A DNA stretch of 10,350 nucleotides, from NCBI GenBank assembly GCA_001584585.1, contig LSYV01000050.1, positions 235,198 to 245,547 on the forward strand, written 5' to 3'. The notes beneath the pieces were generated by a model. The model did not search any database and was not told the origin of the DNA. It was given only the letters and a program-made list of their open reading frames with translations. This DNA is from Gonium pectorale (Eukaryota; Chlorophyta; Chlorophyceae; Chlamydomonadales; Volvocaceae). A program made the translations under genes and the position numbers. Each line of letters opens with the position of its first letter. Position 1 is the first letter of the stretch. Shown here one piece after another: positions 9,301-10,350 of this stretch.

Positions 9301-10350
9301 GCTGGTCAGTAACCAACAGCCAACGACCAACGCACCCTCGATCGGGCTGACTGTGTCGTTAATGTTTGACCGCAGGACGGCGCGACGCCTCTTCTCATTG
9401 CTGCTGCGAACGGACACGTGGAGGCCGTTGCGGCGCTGCTGCGGGCGGGCGCCAACATGGGGGCGGCAACACAGGTGCGCCCGGGCCGCGGCAGCGGCGG
9501 TAATATTTGTGGGTGGGAGCGAGGTGCCGGTTTTCGCCGGGCGGCAGGGGCTCGGGGGTCCAGACCACATGATTGGTCACCTTGGTGGGCTGCTGCTGAT
9601 CATGAGCGCGTGGGTGGGTGGATGTGCCGTACGGGTCACCATGCATTCCATGTACGACATGGACCACCAATGCGACACATGGTGCCATTGCGCCGCCCCC
9701 TCCACAGCCACTCTCCCTCCCTCCCTGGTTTGGGCTCAGCGCAATACGGCCACATTGGCGCGGGGAGTGGGGGTAGGGGGGGAAGGGGGGGACTGCGCAG
9801 GAATTTGTGGTTTAGACGGCGGTAGAGAGAGGCGGCGGAGGAGCAATAAGCACATGTAGCGGAATCATTGGGTTGATATTTTATACGGTATTATGTTGCA
9901 AGTTTTACATTTAGGTGAGTGAGGGAGTGCGCAGCATGTACATGTTTAGACGGTGGTCGAGCGAGAGTGGCGGCAAGGGAGCCAGATCATACGTAGCAGA
10001 GTCGTTGGGCATCTTGACGTATCTCGACGCATGCATGGGGGGGTGCTTCTGTGTTGTGTTGCGTTTTCACACACAGGGTGGGTTGGTTATTAACGCGGGC
10101 TGCTGCGTGGTAGTGCTCGTATATCTTTACGCCTTAGTTAGGTGAAGCGGGGAGGGGGCGTGGTTCATTGTTTAATGTGGGTTTCTTTGTTGGGGGCCGG
10201 GTGGATGGCCATCAGAAGAAAAACCATCGATGGAGAGGCTCTTTGCCATATGCATGTTACCTTACGCCTCTGATTTTATTATCTGGGAACCATTCTGTCT
10301 GAATGCACCCCTCCCCCCACCCCGATCTCCCACAGGCTGGCTATACACCG
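213..10350 (+). CDS. Multi-exon ankyrin-repeat protein gene (interior part, both ends missing)
   Basis: This is one split gene inferred from eleven exons: 213-311, 764-862, 1608-1706, 2629-2727, 3681-3779, 4245-4343, 6694-6792, 7344-7442, 8251-8349, 9376-9474 and 10336 onward. Seen directly: each complete exon is 99 bp, open, preceded by AG and followed by GTGCGC (GTACGC after exon 4). Each reads as one 33-residue ankyrin unit of the form DGWTPLH-IAAQNGH-VEVVAALL-QAGANKEAATK. Spliced together they give at least 330 residues of uninterrupted ankyrin solenoid plus the start of another repeat. Known of the family: ankyrin repeats form stacked helix-turn-helix units that bind protein partners and have no catalytic role of their own. 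The partner, cell location and any other domain cannot be told, because start codon, stop codon and termini lie outside the window. All exons are phase 0-0. An untranscribed array of pseudo-exons is the main alternative, but ten intact frames with intact splice sites argue against it. Confidence 0.82.
312..763 (+). other. Intron 1 (452 bp)
   Basis: It holds the donor-proximal G-rich module (312-400), then a segment (about 450-700) found again in introns 5 and 9. That segment includes GGGGCGGGGAGTC and a CTGAACTGAACCTGGCTGC stretch. A short pre-acceptor part follows. It lacks the GCAGGCAGGCAGG module present in most other introns. Confidence 0.7.
764..862 (+). CDS. Ankyrin exon 2 (type B)
   Basis: The acceptor is GACTGCAG and the donor GTGCGC. 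It reads DGATPLLIAAENGH, then VAAVAALLQDGANKEAGAK. The usual Trp-3 is Ala and the TPLH His is Leu. The helix that reads VEVV in types A and C is VAAV here. It matches exon 6 at 92 of 99 bases (hand count); four of the seven differences' codons change the residue (Leu/Phe, Glu/Gln, Ala/Ser, Asp/Ala). The preceding intron (452 bp) is the shortest in the array, like that before exon 6. Confidence 0.82.
1211..1607 (+). repeat. GCAGG/pre-acceptor intron module, copy 1
   Basis: This is the full-length form. It runs from GCATGGTTTTTGGAGAATGG through GCAGGCAGGCAGGAATGCAGG, AACTGCAACTGCCACTGC, a GT-rich stretch, a run of 15 G, CGTCCACCATCGACGTCCCG and ACCGCCGGCTTGCTTCGCCC to the acceptor of exon 3. 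Confidence 0.75.
1341..1376. repeat. GT-rich stretch followed by a run of 15 G
   Basis: GTCGTGTGTGGGTGTGTATTC is followed by 15 consecutive G (1362-1376). Equivalent positions at 2374-2410, 3412-3440 and 9141-9166 have shorter or broken G runs, so the tract varies between copies. Confidence 0.85.
1608..1706 (+). CDS. Ankyrin exon 3 (type C)
   Basis: The acceptor is GGCTGTAG, the only TAG acceptor in the array; the donor is GTGCGC. It reads GGWTPFHIAAQNGH, then VEVVAALLQAGANKEAAAK. The Gly-Gly start and the Phe in TPFH are shared with exon 7, which it matches at 91 of 99 bases (hand count), most of the differences lying in the last 21 bases. Its last 42 bases are identical to those of exon 9, and the intron that follows shares a 183-base identical run with intron 9. 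This points to exchange between the two loci after the arrays formed. Confidence 0.82.
1707..2628 (+). other. Intron 3 (922 bp)
   Basis: After the donor-proximal module comes a segment with CATGTACGACATGGACC (about 1885-1905) that recurs in introns 9 and 10. Bases 1774-1956 are identical to 8399-8581 as read by eye. The segment with CTCTTAATGTTTTCGGCATG (about 2158-2220) and a GCAGGCAGG/pre-acceptor unit (2239-2628) follow. Confidence 0.7.
2239..2628 (+). repeat. GCAGG/pre-acceptor intron module, copy 2
   Basis: It has the same order of landmarks as the copy before exon 3, with a longer GT-rich stretch (2374-2400) and nine G in place of fifteen. It runs to the acceptor of exon 4. Confidence 0.75.
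2629..2727 (+). CDS. Ankyrin exon 4 (type D)
   Basis: The acceptor is TACTGCAG and the donor is GTACGC, the only departure from GTGCGC. It reads DGWTPFHLVAQNGH, then VEVVSALLQAGANKEAATE. Leu-Val replaces the usual Ile-Ala before the conserved Ala, a mark shared only with exon 8 (87 of 99 bases by hand count). The reading frame stays open through the donor for roughly 90 more codons, to about 3000. Intron retention here would therefore add a basic, Gly/Arg/Pro-rich extension instead of stopping at once. The exon boundary was set by homology to the other copies. Confidence 0.82.
2728..3680 (+). other. Intron 4 (953 bp)
   Basis: Its first two thirds (2728-3262) are a close copy of intron 8 (7443-7960), with TGCAGCCAGCTGGGTCGC, a run of CCCTCC units and GGGGGGCCGGCCGGGGGG (3056-3073). 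The last part (3277-3680) is a GCAGG/pre-acceptor unit. A CTGTTCACTGCAG at about 3092-3104 resembles an acceptor but has no ankyrin sequence after it. Confidence 0.7.
3277..3680 (+). repeat. GCAGG/pre-acceptor intron module, copy 3
   Basis: The same landmarks are present, but the G run is replaced by GAGGCGGCG. A CGTTACCAGCGTACGAC duplication of the CAGCGT motif is present, also seen before exon 7. Confidence 0.75.
3681..3779 (+). CDS. Ankyrin exon 5 (type A)
   Basis: The acceptor is GACTGCAG and the donor GTGCGC. It reads DGWTPFHIAAQNGH, then VEVVAVLLQAGANREAATK, close to the array consensus. The only unusual residues are Val for Ala just before the Leu pair and Arg for Lys in the GAN-K-E loop. 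It opens the second A-B-C-D block: intron 5 downstream is a close copy of intron 1, and the bases before it are closest to those before exon 9, including a shared GATTGGGCTNCCTGTACCGT stretch. Confidence 0.83.
3780..4244 (+). other. Intron 5 (465 bp)
   Basis: It is a close copy of intron 1 in length and content: the donor-proximal module, the GGGGCGGGGAGTCGATGAGG segment (about 3930-4180) and the same ACTGCTGGTCATCAACC stretch before the acceptor. It marks the second copy of the A-B part of the four-exon block. Confidence 0.7.
4245..4343 (+). CDS. Ankyrin exon 6 (type B)
   Basis: The acceptor is GACTGCAG and the donor GTGCGC. It reads DGATPLFIAAQNGH, then VAAVSALLQAGANKEAGAK. It shares Ala-3, the VAAV helix and the EAGAK end with exon 2. 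After GTGCGCCC the intron jumps to sequence that lies about 240 bp further on in intron 2, so the donor-proximal part of the intron was deleted in this copy. The donor hexamer itself is kept. The exon is followed by the 2.35-kb intron that carries the retrotransposon relic. Confidence 0.82.
4447..4545 (+). repeat. GCAGG intron module, copy 4, interrupted left half
   Basis: It runs from GCGATGGATGG to AACTGCCACTG and then stops abruptly where the inserted DNA begins. The other copies continue CTAGCAGCC at this point. Confidence 0.7.
4546..5777 (-). mobile_element. 5'-truncated LINE (non-LTR retrotransposon) relic
   Basis: On the minus strand a reverse-transcriptase C-terminal fragment (5165-5777) is followed by about 620 bp of non-coding sequence. 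That sequence ends at 4546, exactly where the intron module is broken. A TGTAA, the usual polyadenylation signal of volvocine algae, lies at 4557-4553 on this strand, only seven bases before the junction. This layout (coding end, 3' UTR, signal, junction) fits the 3' end of a LINE inserted in antisense to the ankyrin gene. No target-site duplication could be shown with confidence. Confidence 0.5.
5165..5777 (-). pseudogene. Frameshifted C-terminal fragment of LINE reverse transcriptase with zf-RVT-like region
   Basis: The minus-strand frame from 5777 to a stop at 5426-5424 is open for 117 codons. It reads HRRWEREHKETLWRLAVDG, then TCGCGG and, further on, AHHFWDCPVAQAV. A W-R-L-x-V-D-G segment followed by a Cys-rich stretch and H-x-F-x-D-C-P is the pattern of the zinc-binding region (zf-RVT) after the polymerase domain of many LINE proteins. 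Homologous text seems to continue in other frames: ALSAMERARAGLRAAT at about 5430-5370, VEVAKARAVLELWQR at 5312-5268, and GVGPDHPIWTGNFDARIP ending at a stop at 5167-5165. At least two or three frameshifts are needed, and the frame is closed upstream by TAA at 5780-5778. The copy is dead. The catalytic polymerase and endonuclease parts are absent. Confidence 0.6.
5819..5844. repeat. 13-bp tandem duplication
   Basis: Two exact adjacent copies of CAAACAGACTAGG. Related CAAACAGTCGAACAGTCGAG sequence follows at 5868-5887. Confidence 0.85.
6010..6053. repeat. GGGCT pentanucleotide repeat
   Basis: Imperfect run of GGGCT/GGCTG units on the plus strand, interrupted by GAGCT and GGCCG. Confidence 0.8.
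6099..6121. repeat. GCTC tetranucleotide repeat
   Basis: Short run of GCTC/GCTT units in the intron 6 insert. Confidence 0.75.
6451..6693 (+). repeat. Pre-acceptor intron module, copy 4, right half
   Basis: The module resumes at GGTGGGGGGCGTCCACCACC and continues through CGTGTTGACTGACAGCCAGC to the acceptor of exon 7. It is the right half of the unit broken at 4545; about 60 bp of the middle (CTAGCAGCC to the G run) are missing or unrecognisable. Confidence 0.65.
6694..6792 (+). CDS. Ankyrin exon 7 (type C)
   Basis: The acceptor is GGCTGCAG and the donor GTGCGC. It reads GGWTPFHIAAQNGH, then MEVVAALLQAGANTEAATQ. Compared with exon 3 it has Met for Val after NGH, Thr for Lys in the loop and an ATQ end. 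The ATQ end and the AATATTTG motif soon after the donor are shared with exon 10, which suggests that exon 10 took its 3' half from a type C copy like this one. The exon has remained open although the 1.9-kb insertion lies in the intron just upstream. Confidence 0.82.
6793..7343 (+). other. Intron 7 (551 bp)
   Basis: This is the short form of the modular intron. The donor-proximal part (6793-6950) passes directly into the GCGATGG/GCAGG unit (6966-7343), without the CCCTCC-rich and CTCGGCATG segments. A private deletion relative to intron 3 is the simplest explanation. Confidence 0.7.
6966..7343 (+). repeat. GCAGG/pre-acceptor intron module, copy 5
   Basis: All landmarks are present, with a short GT stretch and CAGGGGGCGGGGTCC in place of the long G run. 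It ends at the acceptor of exon 8. Confidence 0.75.
7344..7442 (+). CDS. Ankyrin exon 8 (type D), least canonical repeat
   Basis: The acceptor is GACTGCAG and the donor GTGCGC. It reads DGWTPLHLVAQNGH, then EAAVWALLQACANKEATNK. The conserved Gly of the GAN turn is Cys, Val after NGH is Glu, and a Trp sits two residues before the Leu pair. These are unusual for an ankyrin core, so this unit may be less stable or relaxed in constraint. The GCGGCCGTATGG stretch that creates the AAVW motif is shared only with the next exon, 9. The frame stays open past the donor for tens of codons, as in exon 4. Confidence 0.8.
7443..8250 (+). other. Intron 8 (808 bp)
   Basis: It parallels intron 4 through about 7960, including the GGGGGGCCGGCCGGGGGGG run (7770-7788). 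Its GCAGG unit (about 7976-8250) has lost the GT-rich part and goes from a short CCCCCCCCGTCACTGC stretch into the pre-acceptor module. Confidence 0.7.
7976..8250 (+). repeat. GCAGG/pre-acceptor intron module, copy 6, shortened
   Basis: The CTAGCAGCC, GT-rich and CGTCCACC parts are missing. The GCAGG part joins the CGACAGCATTTCGGCAGATG part through CCGTCACTGCAAATTCC. Confidence 0.7.
8251..8349 (+). CDS. Ankyrin exon 9 (type A-like, recombinant)
   Basis: The acceptor is AACTGCAG and the donor GTGCGC. It reads DGGTPLYIAAQNGH, then MAAVWALLQAGANKEAAAK. Trp-3 is Gly and the TPLH His is Tyr. The upstream flank is of type A (as before exon 5), the middle carries the AAVW signature of exon 8, and the last 42 bases plus the following intron are those of exon 3. 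It therefore looks like a patchwork of at least two, probably three, sources joined inside the exon with the reading frame kept. Confidence 0.8.
8350..9375 (+). other. Intron 9 (1026 bp)
   Basis: It is a mosaic. Bases 8350 to about 8765 copy intron 3, about 8765-8940 copy the GGGGCGGGGAGTCGATGAGG segment otherwise found only before type B exons, and 9012-9375 are a diverged GCAGG/pre-acceptor unit. Such a mixture fits recombination between blocks. Confidence 0.7.
9012..9375 (+). repeat. GCAGG/pre-acceptor intron module, copy 7, diverged
   Basis: The left half is nearly standard (GCAGGCAGGCAGGAATGCAGG to CTAGCAGCCTAGGTCGTACA). The right half is diverged and has lost the ACCGCCGGC stretch. Confidence 0.7.
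9376..9474 (+). CDS. Ankyrin exon 10 (type B-like, recombinant)
   Basis: The acceptor is ACCGCAG and the donor GTGCGC. It reads DGATPLLIAAANGH, then VEAVAALLRAGANMGAATQ. By hand count the first 66 bases differ from exon 2 at 3 positions, whereas the last 33 differ from exon 2 at 11 but from exon 7 at only 4. It is thus type B in front and type C behind. Gly replaces the usual Glu in the NKEA loop. It is the last copy of the homogenised array; the next exon (10336) is clearly diverged. Confidence 0.8.
9475..10335 (+). other. Intron 10 (861 bp), half modular and half unique
   Basis: To about 9775 it follows the intron 3 pattern (CATGTACGACATGGACCACC, then a CCCTCC tract). From about 9850 onward it is less GC-rich, with TTGATATTTTATACGG, and matches no other part of the window. 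It ends in a C-rich tract and CCCACAG. An open frame at 9915-10145 has no recognisable content and no ankyrin text, and is not called. Confidence 0.65.
10336..10350 (+). CDS. Start of ankyrin exon 11, cut by the window edge
   Basis: A pyrimidine-rich stretch (10308-10331) ends in CCCACAG, followed by five codons reading A-G-Y-T-P. This matches the D-G-W-T-P start of the other exons in position and phase. The intron end before it is unlike all the others, so this exon belongs to an older, non-homogenised part of the repeat domain. Only 15 bases are visible, so the call rests on the acceptor, the phase and the GxTP match. Confidence 0.6.

Noticed and set aside
9915..10145. Possible 76-codon coding region in intron 10
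   Set aside because: It has no ankyrin residues, no clear start and no homologue in the other introns; the exon-intron pattern on both sides explains the region as intron.

Overview
This window looks like nuclear DNA from a GC-rich green alga, most likely a chlamydomonadalean/volvocine chlorophyte. The reasons are intron-dense, high-GC coding sequence, introns of roughly 0.45-1 kb (one of 2.35 kb) with GTGCGC-type donors and (C)TGCAG-type acceptors, many simple repeats, and a LINE-type retrotransposon relic with a TGTAA signal at its 3' end. The lineage is inferred from style, not from a marker gene.

The window is the interior of one large plus-strand gene for an ankyrin-repeat protein, open at both ends. 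Ten exons lie at 213-311, 764-862, 1608-1706, 2629-2727, 3681-3779, 4245-4343, 6694-6792, 7344-7442, 8251-8349 and 9376-9474. Each is exactly 99 bp (33 codons), each encodes exactly one ankyrin repeat, and each starts and ends in phase 0. An eleventh exon begins at 10336 and is cut by the window edge after five codons. Because every exon is a frame-neutral cassette, any number can be gained, lost or skipped without breaking the protein.

The exons fall into four types (A, B, C, D) that recur in order: A B C D (exons 1-4), A B C D (exons 5-8), then A-like and B-like (exons 9-10). The array therefore grew by duplicating blocks of several exons with their introns. Exons 9 and 10 look recombinant within the exon. 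The introns are made of a small set of shared modules, present in different combinations in each intron.

Intron 6 (4344-6693) is the odd one. It has lost about 240 bp after its donor and carries about 1.9 kb of foreign DNA. That DNA includes, on the minus strand, a frameshifted C-terminal fragment of a LINE reverse transcriptase with a zf-RVT-like zinc-binding region (5165-5777) and its probable 3' untranslated region (4546-5164). The rest of the insert (about 5778-6450) is unrecognised and holds short simple repeats.

The first 212 bases are intronic or upstream sequence with no supportable exon. The last 860 bases are intron 10, whose second half is less GC-rich and single-copy. No RNA gene, CRISPR array or promoter was recognised.
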